A DNA stretch of 64,000 nucleotides, from NCBI RefSeq assembly GCF_004328625.1, contig NZ_CP032229.1, positions 5,456,001-5,520,000 of the forward strand. The letters run 5' to 3'. This DNA comes from Streptomyces seoulensis. Its GTDB lineage: Bacteria > Actinomycetota > Actinomycetes > Streptomycetales > Streptomycetaceae. Under the pieces are notes generated by a model. It was not told the origin of the DNA, did no database searches, and saw only the letters and a program-made list of their open reading frames with translations. Position numbers and translations under genes: made by a program. Shown piece by piece: positions 33,298 to 42,126 of the stretch; position 1 is the stretch's first letter; each line of letters opens with the position of its first letter.

Positions 33298-34626
33298 TCA
33301 CCGTACCGGGACCGGGCCGGCGCTCCTCGCGGGCTCGGGTGCCGCGAGGGTCAGCGCGGCGGCGACCAGGGTGCACACCGCCATCAGGCCGAAGGCGCCC
33401 GCGTCGCCCAGTTCGGTGCCGCGCACCCAGCCGACGAGATAGGTCCCGGCGAACGAGCCCAGCGCGCCGAAGGAGTTGACCAGCGCGACGGCCGCGCCCG
33501 CGATCCCCGGCGGGGCGAGGGTGGTGACGAGCGCGAAGTACGGGCCGTACGGGGCGTACAGGCAGACGCCGGCCACCACGAGCAGGGTGAGGGCGAGCGG
33601 GAAGTCGTCCCCGGCCGCGTACGAGCCGAGCAGGGCGAGGCCGCCGCAGGCAAGCCAGGGCCAGACGGCCACCCGCCGGCGCCCGCTGCGGTCGGAGAGG
33701 CGGGAGTTGACCAGCATCGCCACCGCCGCGCCGGCGTACGGGATCGCGGTGAGCAGGCCGGTCGCGCCGATGCCCTCGCCGGAGCCCTTCTTGATGATGG
33801 CCGGGAGCCAGAAGACGAACCCGTACATGCCGAAGGACCAGAAGAAATACTGCGCGGCCATGGTGAGTACGGCGGGGGAGCGCAGCACTCGTCCGTACCG
33901 CTCGCGCAGGGTGCCGGTCACCGGCGGTGCGGCCGCCTTCTCCGCCGCCAAGTCCGCCCGCAGCAACGCGAGTTCGGGCTCGGGGAGGTTACGGGCCTGC
34001 TCCGGGCGGTCCTTGATGAGCCAGAGGCAGCACACGCCCCACAGTACCGACGGCACGCCCTCGGCGACGAACATCACCCGCCAGTCCGAGACCGACACCA
34101 GCCAGCCGGAGACCGCCGACAGCCACATCACCGTGACCGGGTTGCCCAGGATGAGGAAGGTGTTGGCCCGCCCGCGCTCACCGCGCGTGAACCAGCGGCC
34201 GAGCAGCATCACCATCGACGGCAGCACCGCGCCCTCCACCACACCGAGTGCGAAACGCACCGCGATGAGCTGGGCCGGGCTGCTGAGCATGCCCTGGAGC
34301 ACGGCGAGCAGGCCCCAGGCCACGGTCGACCAGGCCACCAGACGGCGGGCGCTGCGCTGTTCGGCGTAGATCGTGCCGGGGATCTGGAAGAAGAAGTAGC
34401 CGAGGAAGAACGAGGCGGCGATCAGGGAGTCCGCCCCCGCCGACAGCTTCAGGTCCTCGGCCATGCCACCGGCGGAGGCGATCGCGTAGTTGGACTTGTC
34501 GAGATAGGCGAGCGAGTACGTGACGAACGCGACCGGCATCAGATACCGGGCGCGGGAGGACCGCCAGAAGCCTGGCCGCTCGGGTGCCGACGACGCGGTG
34601 TCGGTGGCGGGTGACGTCGCTGTCAT
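33298..34626 (-). CDS. MFS transporter, anion:cation symporter (ACS) type
   Basis: This 442-residue membrane protein has twelve helices. Features of the ACS family of organic-anion/proton symporters are LMPVAFVTYSLAYLDKSNYA in helix 1, FFLGYFFFQIPGTIYAE in helix 2, and RFALGVVEGAVLPSMVMLL with WFTRGERGRANTFLILGNP after helix 4. RLSDRSGRRR is the loop between helices 8 and 9. It should import a carboxylate such as a sugar acid or hydroxyacid. It is divergent from a 2-hydroxyacid dehydrogenase gene and next to an IclR regulator, which suggests one catabolic unit. Confidence 0.9.
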   Translation of the reverse strand: MTATSPATDTASSAPERPGFWRSSRARYLMPVAFVTYSLAYLDKSNYAIASAGGMAEDLKLSAGADSLIAASFFLGYFFFQIPGTIYAEQRSARRLVAWSTVAWGLLAVLQGMLSSPAQLIAVRFALGVVEGAVLPSMVMLLGRWFTRGERGRANTFLILGNPVTVMWLSAVSGWLVSVSDWRVMFVAEGVPSVLWGVCCLWLIKDRPEQARNLPEPELALLRADLAAEKAAAPPVTGTLRERYGRVLRSPAVLTMAAQYFFWSFGMYGFVFWLPAIIKKGSGEGIGATGLLTAIPYAGAAVAMLVNSRLSDRSGRRRVAVWPWLACGGLALLGSYAAGDDFPLALTLLVVAGVCLYAPYGPYFALVTTLAPPGIAGAAVALVNSFGALGSFAGTYLVGWVRGTELGDAGAFGLMAVCTLVAAALTLAAPEPARSAGPVPVR

Positions 34627-34639
34627 CCCAGACCCCCTG

Positions 34640-34677
34640 TTTTCCGTGTGATGGAAAGTGTTTCACTGGACGGAAAG
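34640..34677. promoter_or_regulatory. IclR-type operator between MFS and dehydrogenase genes
   Basis: The 74-base divergent gap contains TGGAAAGTGTTTCAC (34652-34666), close to the known IclR consensus of TGGAAA and TTTCCA halves separated by three bases. It is flanked by outer TTTCCGT and ACGGAAA arms that form a second inverted repeat. A regulator here could control both genes. Confidence 0.65.
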
Positions 34678-34700
34678 CACGGTACGAGACGGAGGGTCCG

Positions 34701-35651
34701 ATGACCAGAGATCTGCACCACACCGCCACCGGCGTCCTGCTGCCCTGGCCCGATCTGGACCGCCACCACGGTCCCTGGCCCGATGGTGTGGATGTCCACA
34801 TGTGGGACGGCACCACCCCCGGCACCGAACCCGCCGACGGCGTACTCGCGGGCGTCGGCCTGTGGGTGATGCCCTACGCCGTGCCGGACGCCGTCGGCCT
34901 GCTGCCGAAGCTGCCGAACCTGCGCGCGGTGCAGTCACTCAGCGCCGGGGTCGAGAAGCTCGCCCCGCTCATGCCCGCCGGGGTCACCCTGCACAACGGG
35001 CGCGGCCTGCACGACGCCTCCACCGCCGAACACGCCCTCGGGCTGATCCTCGCCGCCCAGCGGGACCTCCCGCAGTGGACCGCCGACCAGGCCGCCGGCC
35101 GCTGGGAGCCGCACTTCACCCGCTCCCTCGCCGACGCCCGCGTCACCATCGTCGGCTACGGCTCGATCGGCGCGGCGCTGGAGCGGCGGCTGATCGCCTG
35201 CGAGGCGGATGTCGTCCGGGTGGCGCGGCGCGCCCGGCCCGAGGCGGGCGTCCACGCGGTGGCCGACCTGCCCGCACTGCTCCCGGAGACGGACATCGTG
35301 GTGCTCGTGCTGCCCGAGAACCCGCACACCGTCGGCATGTTCGGCGCGAAGGAGCTGGCCGCGCTGCCCGACGGCGCGCTGGTCGTCAACGTCGGACGCG
35401 GCCGCACCCTGGACACCGGCGCCCTGCTCGCCGAGACCCGGTCCGGCAGGCTGCGGGCGGCCCTGGACGTCACCGACCCCGAGCCGCTGCCCGCGGAGCA
35501 CCCCCTGCGGCACGCCCCCGGTGTGCTCCTCACCCCGCATGTCGCGGGCGGCTCGGCCTCGTTCCGGCCGCGCGCGGAACGCCTGATCGTCGAGCAGGTA
35601 CGGAGGTTCGCCGCCGGGGAGCCGCTGCACCACCTGTTCCCGCGCGACTGA
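34701..35651 (+). CDS. D-2-hydroxyacid dehydrogenase
   Basis: This 316-residue NAD(P)-dependent enzyme reduces a 2-oxo acid or oxidises a D-2-hydroxy acid. The catalytic trio is visible: Arg in NVGRGRTLDT, Glu in DVTDPEPLPAEHP and His in LLTPHVAGGSASF. The cofactor motif is IVGYGSIGAALERRL, followed by VARRARPEAGVH, where the Arg residues favour NADP(H). GGAGGG precedes the ATG. It is divergent from an ACS-type transporter and ends at a hairpin shared with DUF1684. It is probably part of a catabolic unit for an organic acid. Confidence 0.92.
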   Translation: MTRDLHHTATGVLLPWPDLDRHHGPWPDGVDVHMWDGTTPGTEPADGVLAGVGLWVMPYAVPDAVGLLPKLPNLRAVQSLSAGVEKLAPLMPAGVTLHNGRGLHDASTAEHALGLILAAQRDLPQWTADQAAGRWEPHFTRSLADARVTIVGYGSIGAALERRLIACEADVVRVARRARPEAGVHAVADLPALLPETDIVVLVLPENPHTVGMFGAKELAALPDGALVVNVGRGRTLDTGALLAETRSGRLRAALDVTDPEPLPAEHPLRHAPGVLLTPHVAGGSASFRPRAERLIVEQVRRFAAGEPLHHLFPRD

Positions 35652-35654
35652 GGT

Positions 35655-35681
35655 CAACGGCCTTCACTGGGAGGGCCGTTG
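35655..35681. terminator. Bidirectional hairpin between dehydrogenase and DUF1684 genes
   Basis: CAACGGCC pairs with GGCCGTTG across an eleven-base loop in the 31-base gap between convergent stops. It can serve both transcripts. Confidence 0.7.
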
Positions 35682-35682
35682 T

Positions 35683-36510
35683 TCAGACGGCCCCACCCCG
35701 CTCGCGCGGAATCCGCAGCCCCGCCTCGACCGCCACCGGCAGCCGGTTCTCCGCCGGGGGCAGCGGGCAGGTGGCGAGGTCGGTGTAGGCGCAGGGCAGG
35801 TTCGCCGCCCGGTTGAAGTCCAGCACCACCGTGCCGTCGGCGGCGGGCGGGGCCAAGGAGAGCACCCGGTTCGCGGCGTACGTGGTGCGGCCGGAGGTCT
35901 CGTCGGTGAACAGCACCATCAGCCCGCCGGGGCCCTTGCCGGGGAACGCGGTCAGGGCCAGCGGGCGGCCGTCCAGCTCGAAGGTGATCCGGCCGGGCGC
36001 GTCGTACACGTGCTGGAGGTCCTCCACGGCCGCGCCCACGGTGGTCGGGCGGGGCTCGGGGAAGGGCTCGTAGCGGCCCGTCACCACCCAGCGCGGGTCC
36101 GGCGCGTAGGACGGGGTGCCGGCGAAGGCGGTGCGCAGCGGGGCGTCCGGGTGGCGGGGGCGGACGATGTCGTGGCCGCCGCGCTTGGCCACCTCGATCA
36201 CCGCGTCCCCCCACACCGCCTCGACGCCGCCGCGCTCGGGGATCACGCCGAAGTGGTGTGCGCCGCGCACCGGTTCCCCGGCCACGGTGAGTTCCTCGCC
36301 CTCGTCGAGGGTGACGGTGACGCCCTCGGGGCCGGTGTGCCAGGTGCCGGGGGCGTCGGGGAAGCGCCGCGGCTGCTCGTCCAGCCAGTTGAGGCTGGTC
36401 ACCGCGAGGAAGCCGTGCGGGTCGGCGAGGTTCTCCTCGTGCGCCCGGTACCAGTCCTGCCAGGACTCGGTGAAGGCGTGGAGGTCCGTCGCGGGGACGT
36501 GGGTGGTCAT
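35683..36510 (-). CDS. DUF1684 family protein
   Basis: This 275-residue protein matches DUF1684: WQDWYRAHEENLADPHGFLA and VTSLNWLDE at the start, then GRYEPFPEPRP, FELDGRPLALTAFP, GGLMVLFTDETSGRTTYAAN and VLDFNRAANLPCAYTDLATC near the end. The family is widespread, with conserved Phe, Asn and Tyr near the C-terminus, but has no established activity that I can name. AAGGAG lies five bases before the ATG chosen; an upstream ATG is less likely. It follows the LLM oxidoreductase gene on the same strand, so both are probably one transcript. Confidence 0.87.
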   Translation of the reverse strand: MTTHVPATDLHAFTESWQDWYRAHEENLADPHGFLAVTSLNWLDEQPRRFPDAPGTWHTGPEGVTVTLDEGEELTVAGEPVRGAHHFGVIPERGGVEAVWGDAVIEVAKRGGHDIVRPRHPDAPLRTAFAGTPSYAPDPRWVVTGRYEPFPEPRPTTVGAAVEDLQHVYDAPGRITFELDGRPLALTAFPGKGPGGLMVLFTDETSGRTTYAANRVLSLAPPAADGTVVLDFNRAANLPCAYTDLATCPLPPAENRLPVAVEAGLRIPRERGGAV

Positions 36511-36564
36511 CGGTGCTCCTTCGTCGTGATGCATGAGGGCCGTCGTGCCTGAGGGGGGCGGTTC

Positions 36565-37488
36565 TCAGTCCGCCAGTTCGCCGAGGAGGGCGTAGGTGCG
36601 CAGCCGGGACGCGTCTCCGGCGATCTCGGTGCCGGTCAGGACCACCTCGGTCGCCCCCGCGTCCCGGTAGCGGCGCACCTCGGCGGCGACCGTCCTCTCG
36701 TCGCCGATCACCGCCAAGTCGGCGGCCCGGCGGGCGCCGGAGCGTTCCAGGACCCGGGCGTAGGACGGGATCTGCTCGTAGAACGCGAGCTGCTCGGTGG
36801 CCGTCTCCCGTACGGCGTCCACGTCGTCGGTGACCACGCCGGGGACCAGGGCCACGATCCGGGGCGCGGGCCGCCCGGCGGTATCGGCCGCCGCGGTGAC
36901 CGCCGGGACGATGTCCCGCTCCAGCGCCCGGGGCCCGGCGAGGTACGGCAGGATGCCGTCGGCCAGCTCGCCGCTGACCCTGAGCGCCTGCGGGCCCATC
37001 GCGGCGACCAGGACGGGTACGCCGTCCTCGGCGCCCGGGACGAGTGCCGGGACCGGGGTGGCGGCGGTGAGCAGTTCGCCGTGGAAGTCGGCCTCGCCGG
37101 TCTCGGTGAGCTGGCGCAGCGCGGTGAGGAACTCCCGCAGCCGGGCGACGGGCCGCTCGAAGGGCAGGCCGAAGCCGCCCTCGGTCAGCAGCTTGGTGCC
37201 GAGCGCCAGACCGAGGTGGTAGCGGCCGTGGGTGGCCGCCTGCGCGGTCTGGGCCTGGCTGGAGACGAGCAGGGGGTGCCGCCCGAAGACCGGGATCGCC
37301 GAGGTGCCCACCTGGAGACCGGGTACCTCGCGGCCGACGAGCGCGGCGAGCTGGGGCGAGTCCGCGCCGAAGGTCTGTCCGAACCAGGCGGACCGCACCC
37401 CCGCCGCCGCTGCCTCGCGGGCCTGGAGTACGGAGGCGTCGACCTGGTTCGCGGCGCCGGGCGTGTTGAGCGCTACTCCGACAGTCAT
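36565..37488 (-). CDS. F420-dependent LLM class oxidoreductase
   Basis: This 307-residue protein is a luciferase-like (LLM) TIM-barrel oxidoreductase of the type that uses coenzyme F420. It shows AREAAAAGVRSAWFGQTFGA, QVGTSAIPVFGRHPLLVSSQ, GRYHLGLALGTKLLTEGGFG and PVLVAAMGPQALRVSGELAD. It transfers hydride to or from an unknown small molecule. The C-terminal part (VVLTGTEIAGDASRLRTYAL) is typical. The start is ATG at the usual MTVGVALN; no strong ribosome binding site is visible. It precedes DUF1684 with 54 bases between. Confidence 0.9.
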   Translation of the reverse strand: MTVGVALNTPGAANQVDASVLQAREAAAAGVRSAWFGQTFGADSPQLAALVGREVPGLQVGTSAIPVFGRHPLLVSSQAQTAQAATHGRYHLGLALGTKLLTEGGFGLPFERPVARLREFLTALRQLTETGEADFHGELLTAATPVPALVPGAEDGVPVLVAAMGPQALRVSGELADGILPYLAGPRALERDIVPAVTAAADTAGRPAPRIVALVPGVVTDDVDAVRETATEQLAFYEQIPSYARVLERSGARRAADLAVIGDERTVAAEVRRYRDAGATEVVLTGTEIAGDASRLRTYALLGELAD

Positions 37489-37638
37489 GTCAGGAAGAAC
37501 GGCCCGCCCCCGAGGCCGCATTCCGGTCCTTGTGTGACAGGTTCTTTGCGGGTGTGTGGAGACCGGTCACCCGGGGCGAGTCACCCGTACGGCGGCCCGG
37601 CACGGTTCGCCGACGGGGTTCAGGGAACTCGGGGGCGC

Positions 37639-38103
37639 ATGATTCACAGCATCCTGCGTGGCTGCGCGGCAGGCGCCGCCGGGACCACCGCCCTCAACGC
37701 CACCACCTTCGGCGACATGGCCCTGCGGGGCAGGTCCGCCAGTGACGTGCCCGCCGAGGCCGCCGACAGGCTCACCGAGGACGTGGGCCTGCATGTCGGC
37801 GGAACCGGCGAGCAGCGGTCGAACCGGCTGTCCGCGCTCGGGGCGCTGAGCGGCATCGGTGTCGGCGTGGCCACCGGCGTGGTCGTCTCCGTGGCCCACC
37901 GCGCCGGTGCCCGGGTGCCGTGGTGGGTGGGAAGCCTGGTGACCGGTGTGCTCGCCATGGCGGCCACGGACGTCTCCATGACGCGGCTCGGTGTCACCGA
38001 CCCCCGGACGTGGTCCCCCACGGACTGGGTGTCGGATCTGGTGCCCCATCTAATCTTCGGTGCCGTCACCTACGGGGTGGTCGCGGGCGACGGCCGCCCC
38101 TGA
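37639..38103 (+). CDS. Hypothetical membrane protein, 154 aa
   Basis: This 154-residue protein begins with GCAAGAAGTTALNATTFGDM and has four short hydrophobic segments (including ALGALSGIGVGVATGVVVSV and WWVGSLVTGVLAMAATDVSM) and a final PHLIFGAVTYGVV. It resembles a group of small Streptomyces membrane proteins with the GT.ALN start and a TDW..D..PHL.FG..T end, sometimes listed as DUF1440-like. No function is known to me. It stands alone between divergent genes. Confidence 0.72.
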   Translation: MIHSILRGCAAGAAGTTALNATTFGDMALRGRSASDVPAEAADRLTEDVGLHVGGTGEQRSNRLSALGALSGIGVGVATGVVVSVAHRAGARVPWWVGSLVTGVLAMAATDVSMTRLGVTDPRTWSPTDWVSDLVPHLIFGAVTYGVVAGDGRP

Positions 38104-38258
38104 CCCTCGTCGCGTCCCGGCCGCTCGCTCGTACATGTGCAGAACGGCCGTACGGCAGGCATGACCCGCAACCTCTCCCCAGGGCCTAGCTGTTAGGTGA
38201 GGCAAAGGCCCAAGGTTTCGCGACCATGACGCGGTGGCCACCGCGCTCACGGAGTGAC

Positions 38259-38522
38259 ATGAGAGACGACCGGGACGACAGGGACGACACCGACGCGCGC
38301 GGCAGCCGCCGCCCGCCCCCGCGCGGGGAGGTGTACTGGCTGCCGCCGCACCCGCCCGAGGACGAGTGCCCCTGGTGCCGGCTGCTCCTGCCGCCCGACG
38401 AGCCCCCCGAACCCCCGCCCGACCGGGGCCCGCGCCCCGCCGCCCGCCTCAGAGCCGTGATGGTCGCCTTCTCCGCGCTGGGCACCCTCGTGGCGGCCCT
38501 GGCCACCCTCTGGCGCACCTGA
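38259..38522 (+). CDS. Small Pro/Arg-rich protein with CPWC and one C-terminal helix
   Basis: This 87-residue protein is acidic at the start (MRDDRDDRDDTDARGS). Its middle is proline-rich with a CPWC pair (HPPEDECPWCRLLLPPDEPP) that might hold metal or act as a redox pair, and it ends in a single hydrophobic helix (AVMVAFSALGTLVAALATLW), so it is probably tail-anchored. GGAG four bases before the ATG supports this start over one eleven codons upstream. It is convergent with the sensor kinase gene, with six bases between stops. Function unknown. Confidence 0.6.
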   Translation: MRDDRDDRDDTDARGSRRPPPRGEVYWLPPHPPEDECPWCRLLLPPDEPPEPPPDRGPRPAARLRAVMVAFSALGTLVAALATLWRT

Positions 38523-38528
38523 CCCGGC

Positions 38529-40268
38529 TCACGCCTCCTCGGGCAGCGGCACCGACCACACCAGCACCGCGCCACCGCCCTCCGCGTCGCCCGACTCCAG
38601 GCGTCCGCCGAGCTGTTCGGCGCGCTCGGCCATGTTGCGCAGTCCGCTGCGCCGCCCGCCGGACGGGATGCCCACCCCGTCGTCCGCGACCCGCAGCACC
38701 ACCTCGCGGCCGTCCGTCGTCAGCACCACCTCGACCGCGTGCGCCTGCGCGTGCCGGGCCACATTGGTCAGCGCCTCGGAGAGTACGGCCACCACATGGT
38801 CGGCGATCCGCAGCGGCACCTCGGTGTCGATCAGCCCCTCCATCCGCACCCCGGGCGCGAAGCCCAGCACCGGCGCCGCCTCCCCGGCCACCCGGACGAC
38901 CCGCGCCCGCAGCCCGCTGCCCGCACCGCCCTCGCGCGCCCGCAGTCCGAAGATGGTCGAGCGGATGATCTTGATGGTCTCGTCCAGGTCGTCCACCGCC
39001 CGCAGCACCCGGTCGGCCGCCTTGGGGTGCTCGATGAACCGGCCCGCGCTCTGCAGGGTCATCCCGGTGGCGAACAGCCGCTGGATCGCCAGGTCGTGCA
39101 GATCGCGCGCGATCCGGTCGCGGTCCTCCAGCAGGGCCAACTGCTGGGCGTCCTGGCGGCGTTCGGCCAGCTCCATGGCGATGGCCGCCTGTGCGGCGAA
39201 CCCCTGGAGCATCTCGGTCTCCTTCCGCGAGAACACCGGCCGCCCCGCCTCGCGCACCAGCAGCACCACACCCCGCGCGCCCACCTCCCCGGTACCGATC
39301 GGCACCGCCACCGCCGGGCCGAGACCGGGGAACCGGGGCGGCTCGGCGGTGATCCGGTCGTCCCGGGTGATGTCGTCGCTGGTGACCGGCGCGGCCGTGG
39401 AGTACGCCAGCCCCGTCAGCCCCTCGTGCAGCGGCAGCACCAGACCCCGGTGCGCCTCGGCGCCCTCGCCCACCGCGATCTCCACGGTCAGCGAGGGGGC
39501 GTCGGCCATCGGCATGGCCACCTCCGCCAGCGCCGACCCGGTGATGTCACGGGCCCGCTCGGCGATCAGGTCCAGCGCCCCGGCGCGCTCGCTGCCCGGC
39601 ATCAGGCGGTGCGTGATCTCGGCGTTCGCCAGCAGCCAGCGCTCACGCAGCCGCGAGTCCTCGTACAGGCGGGCGTTGTCGATAGCGACCCCGGCCGCCA
39701 CCGCCAGGGTGGAGAGGACCGACTCGTCCTCCTCGTCGAACTCCAGGCCACCGCGCTTCTCGGTCAGGTACAGATTCCCGAACACCTGGCCCCGTACCCG
39801 GATCGGCACCCCGAGGAAGCTCCGCATCGGCGGATGGTTGGGCGGGAAGCCGTAGGACGCCGGGTGCTCGGAGATCTTCGACAGACGCAGCGGCTCCGGG
39901 TGCCGGATCAGCTCGCCCAGGATGCCGTGGCCCTGCGGGTAGGGGCCGATCTCGGTGATCTTCTCGTCACTGACGCCGACCGTGTGGAACGCGGACAGGG
40001 TGCGGCCGTCGAGTCCGATCACCCCGAGCGCCGCGTACTCGGCGTCCACCAGCGCGGCCGCCGCCTCCACGATGGAGTGCAGCGCCTGCTCCAGGTCCAG
40101 CTCCCGGCCGACGCTCAGCACCGCCTCCAGCAGGCTGTGCACCCGGTCCCGGGTGCCCCGGGCGGCGTCGATCCGGGCCTGCAGTTCCTCCAGCAGCTCG
40201 TCCAGCTTCAGTTGTGGCAGCAGCACGCGTGGCTCGCGTGGCTCACGTGGCTGTCTGGGGGTTGCCAC
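38529..40268 (-). CDS. osdK: DevS/DosS/OsdK-type haem-GAF histidine kinase
   Basis: This 579-residue soluble kinase has two GAF domains (about residues 45-185 and 210-370) followed by HisKA_3 (DRIARDLHDLAIQRLFATG) and an ATPase domain (ADDGVGIPSGGRRSGLRNM). GAF-A keeps the two residues that in mycobacterial DosS bind haem and its gas ligand: H145 (NHPPMRSF) and Y167 (GNLYLTE), with the same 22-residue spacing as H149 and Y171 of DosS. It should sense oxygen, NO or CO and phosphorylate the NarL-type regulator at 44528. The GTG start has GGTGGAGG six bases ahead. It is divergent from the PPOX gene, with an OsdR-like palindrome between. Confidence 0.9.
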   Translation of the reverse strand: MATPRQPREPREPRVLLPQLKLDELLEELQARIDAARGTRDRVHSLLEAVLSVGRELDLEQALHSIVEAAAALVDAEYAALGVIGLDGRTLSAFHTVGVSDEKITEIGPYPQGHGILGELIRHPEPLRLSKISEHPASYGFPPNHPPMRSFLGVPIRVRGQVFGNLYLTEKRGGLEFDEEDESVLSTLAVAAGVAIDNARLYEDSRLRERWLLANAEITHRLMPGSERAGALDLIAERARDITGSALAEVAMPMADAPSLTVEIAVGEGAEAHRGLVLPLHEGLTGLAYSTAAPVTSDDITRDDRITAEPPRFPGLGPAVAVPIGTGEVGARGVVLLVREAGRPVFSRKETEMLQGFAAQAAIAMELAERRQDAQQLALLEDRDRIARDLHDLAIQRLFATGMTLQSAGRFIEHPKAADRVLRAVDDLDETIKIIRSTIFGLRAREGGAGSGLRARVVRVAGEAAPVLGFAPGVRMEGLIDTEVPLRIADHVVAVLSEALTNVARHAQAHAVEVVLTTDGREVVLRVADDGVGIPSGGRRSGLRNMAERAEQLGGRLESGDAEGGGAVLVWSVPLPEEA

Positions 40269-40394
40269 CACGGTCCTCCACCTCGGCTCGGCGCGCGAAG
40301 TCGGCACCGGTGGGTCGTCCACTCCACCGTATCGGTCGCGCGTACGGCCCGGTACGCGGAACGGACAGGAGAGGGATCACCGGCCCGCCGCCGG

Positions 40395-40408
40395 GGGCCG
40401 AACGGCCC
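40395..40408. promoter_or_regulatory. OsdR/DevR-like box (GGGCCG-AA-CGGCCC)
   Basis: This perfect 6+2+6 palindrome lies in the 176-base gap between the sensor kinase and PPOX genes, 37 bases before the PPOX start. The same pattern recurs at 42127, next to other genes of the presumed hypoxia regulon. Confidence 0.65.
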
Positions 40409-40444
40409 TGGCAGCGCGGCGCTCGACGGCCGACAGTGGAGCGC

Positions 40445-40897
40445 ATGGTGAGGCTCCGTGACGAGAACCGGGCGGGCCGGCGGCACGCGCTCGGCCGCGA
40501 CGAGGCGCTGTGCCTGCTGGGCGGGGTCCGGCTGGGCCGGATCGTGTTCACCCGGCACGCGCTGCCCGCCGTCCGCCCCGTCCACCACGTGCTGGACGGC
40601 GGCGACATCGTCATCCGCGTCCACGAGGGCGCCGCGCTCGTCTCGGCCGCCCGGCAGGACGAGCTGGTCGTCGCCTACGAGGCCGACGTCATCGACCCGG
40701 ACACCCACCTCGGCTGGAGCGTCGTCGTCACCGGGTACGCCCACCTCGTCACCGACGTCGGTGAACTCGCCCGCATCAGGCGGCTGCTGGCGCCCTGGGC
40801 GCCCCGGCAGGGCCGGGACTACGCGGTGCGCATCCGGCCCGGCCTGGTCACCGGCGTCCGCCTCGGCGCCCCGGACGGCATCCTGCGGGACGACTGA
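40445..40897 (+). CDS. Pyridoxamine 5'-phosphate oxidase-like protein
   Basis: This 150-residue protein has the split-barrel flavin/F420-binding fold: LGRDEALCLLGGVRLGRIVF, VRPVHHVLDGGDIVIRVHEG, VAYEADVIDPDTHLGWSVVV and GYAHLVTDVGELARI. Such proteins bind FMN, F420 or haem and are common in DosR/OsdR regulons. The end is the usual VRIRPGLVTGVRLG. The ATG has GGAG four bases ahead, and an OsdR-like palindrome lies upstream. Its role under low oxygen is inferred from context. Confidence 0.87.
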   Translation: MVRLRDENRAGRRHALGRDEALCLLGGVRLGRIVFTRHALPAVRPVHHVLDGGDIVIRVHEGAALVSAARQDELVVAYEADVIDPDTHLGWSVVVTGYAHLVTDVGELARIRRLLAPWAPRQGRDYAVRIRPGLVTGVRLGAPDGILRDD

Positions 40898-40909
40898 GCG
40901 GCACGCGTC

Positions 40910-41977
40910 TCACGTCATCGGGATGGCCACCTCGTGCCGGTCCGCGCCCAGCACCACCTTCAGCGCGCCGGTCTCGGCGGCGTGGGCGAACACGTCGTAC
41001 GCCTCCGCCATGTGGTTCAGCGGGAAGGTGTGCGTGACCAGCTCCGCGGTCGGCAGCCGGCCCGCAGCCGCCATCCGCAGCAGGGTCGGGGTGGAGTACG
41101 TGTCCACCAGGCCCGTGGTGATGGTGACGTCCCTGATCCACAGGTTCTCCAGGTGCAGGATCGCCGGGGAGCCGTGCACGCCGACGTTGGCCACGTGCCC
41201 GCAGGGCCGCACCACTTGGGTGCACAGCTCGAAGCTGGCCGGCACGCCGACCGCCTCCACCGCCACGTCCGCGCCGAGTCCGCCGGTGAGGTCGTCCACC
41301 AGCGTCCGGGGGTCCTCCCCGGCCAGGGCGACGACGTCCGCGCCGAGCCGCCGGGCCGCCTGCAACCGGGTCCTGGCCAGGTCCACCACGATGATCCGCT
41401 CCGGGGCGTACAGCCGGGCCGCGGCCACGGCCGCGAGACCGATCGGCCCGGCGCCCACGATCACCACCGTGTCGCCCGCCCTGACCTGGCCGTTGAGCAC
41501 CCCCACCTCGTAGGCGGTCGGGAAGATGTCCGCCAGCAGCACCGCGACCTCGCTCGGCACGGCGGCCGGCAGCGGGTGCACCGAGAGGTCGGCGAACGGG
41601 ACCCGGACGTACTCGGCCTGGGTGCCGTCCACCTGATGGCCGAGTATCCAGCCGCCCCCGCCGAGGCACTGGCCGTACCGGCCCTCCCGGCAGAAGCGGC
41701 ACCGGCCGCACGACGTGATGCAGGAGACCAGCACCCGGTCGCCCGGCCGGACCGTGCGCACGTCGCTGCCCACGTCGACGATCTCGCCCACCGCCTCGTG
41801 GCCCAGCACCGTGCCGGGCGGCACCTCGGGCACGTCGCCCCTGAGGATGTGCAGGTCGGTCCCGCAGATGGACACCATGCCGACCTTGACGATCGCGTCG
41901 GTCGGCTCCTTGACGCCGGGGTCCGGGACGTCCTCCCAGGACGCCTGGCCCGGTCCGTGAAAGACGAAGCCCTTCAT
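40910..41977 (-). CDS. Zinc-dependent alcohol dehydrogenase (MDR)
   Basis: This 355-residue medium-chain dehydrogenase has the catalytic zinc ligands SICGTDLHIL, GHEAVGEIV and the structural zinc Cys set CGRCRFCREGRYGQC. The cofactor motif is GAGPIGLAAVAAARL with VVDLARTRLQ, suggesting NAD(H). PTAYEVGVLN and GTQAEYVRVPFAD are typical. It oxidises or reduces alcohols and aldehydes, and may help reoxidise NADH when respiration stops. GAGGAG lies four bases before the ATG. Two GGGCCG/CGGCCC palindromes lie in the gap to the STAS gene. Confidence 0.92.
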   Translation of the reverse strand: MKGFVFHGPGQASWEDVPDPGVKEPTDAIVKVGMVSICGTDLHILRGDVPEVPPGTVLGHEAVGEIVDVGSDVRTVRPGDRVLVSCITSCGRCRFCREGRYGQCLGGGGWILGHQVDGTQAEYVRVPFADLSVHPLPAAVPSEVAVLLADIFPTAYEVGVLNGQVRAGDTVVIVGAGPIGLAAVAAARLYAPERIIVVDLARTRLQAARRLGADVVALAGEDPRTLVDDLTGGLGADVAVEAVGVPASFELCTQVVRPCGHVANVGVHGSPAILHLENLWIRDVTITTGLVDTYSTPTLLRMAAAGRLPTAELVTHTFPLNHMAEAYDVFAHAAETGALKVVLGADRHEVAIPMT

Positions 41978-42083
41978 GACGCTCCTCACCTCGTCGGCCG
42001 GCCCGCTGCTGACCCCGCGCCTGCCCTCATGGCCCGGAACCGGCCCCTGCTTCCAGCTTCGCCGCCCCGGCCCCCGCGCGCAT

Positions 42084-42098
42084 GGGCCGGGGCGGCCC
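42084..42098. promoter_or_regulatory. OsdR-like inverted repeat, three-base spacer
   Basis: GGGCCG and CGGCCC are separated by GGG in the gap between the divergent alcohol dehydrogenase and STAS genes. The spacing differs by one base from the perfect box 29 bases further on, so it may be a secondary site. Confidence 0.4.
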
Positions 42099-42126
42099 AC
42101 ACCGGGCCGCACGGGTACCCGGACCG

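Noticed and set aside
34627..34700. LexA or TetR operator
   Set aside because: The repeat here fits the IclR consensus much better, and an IclR gene is adjacent.
38193..38212. Iron box (DmdR-type) near 38200
   Set aside because: TTAGGTGAGGC matches the left half of a typical iron box, but the right half (AAAGG...) does not complete the palindrome and no iron gene is nearby.
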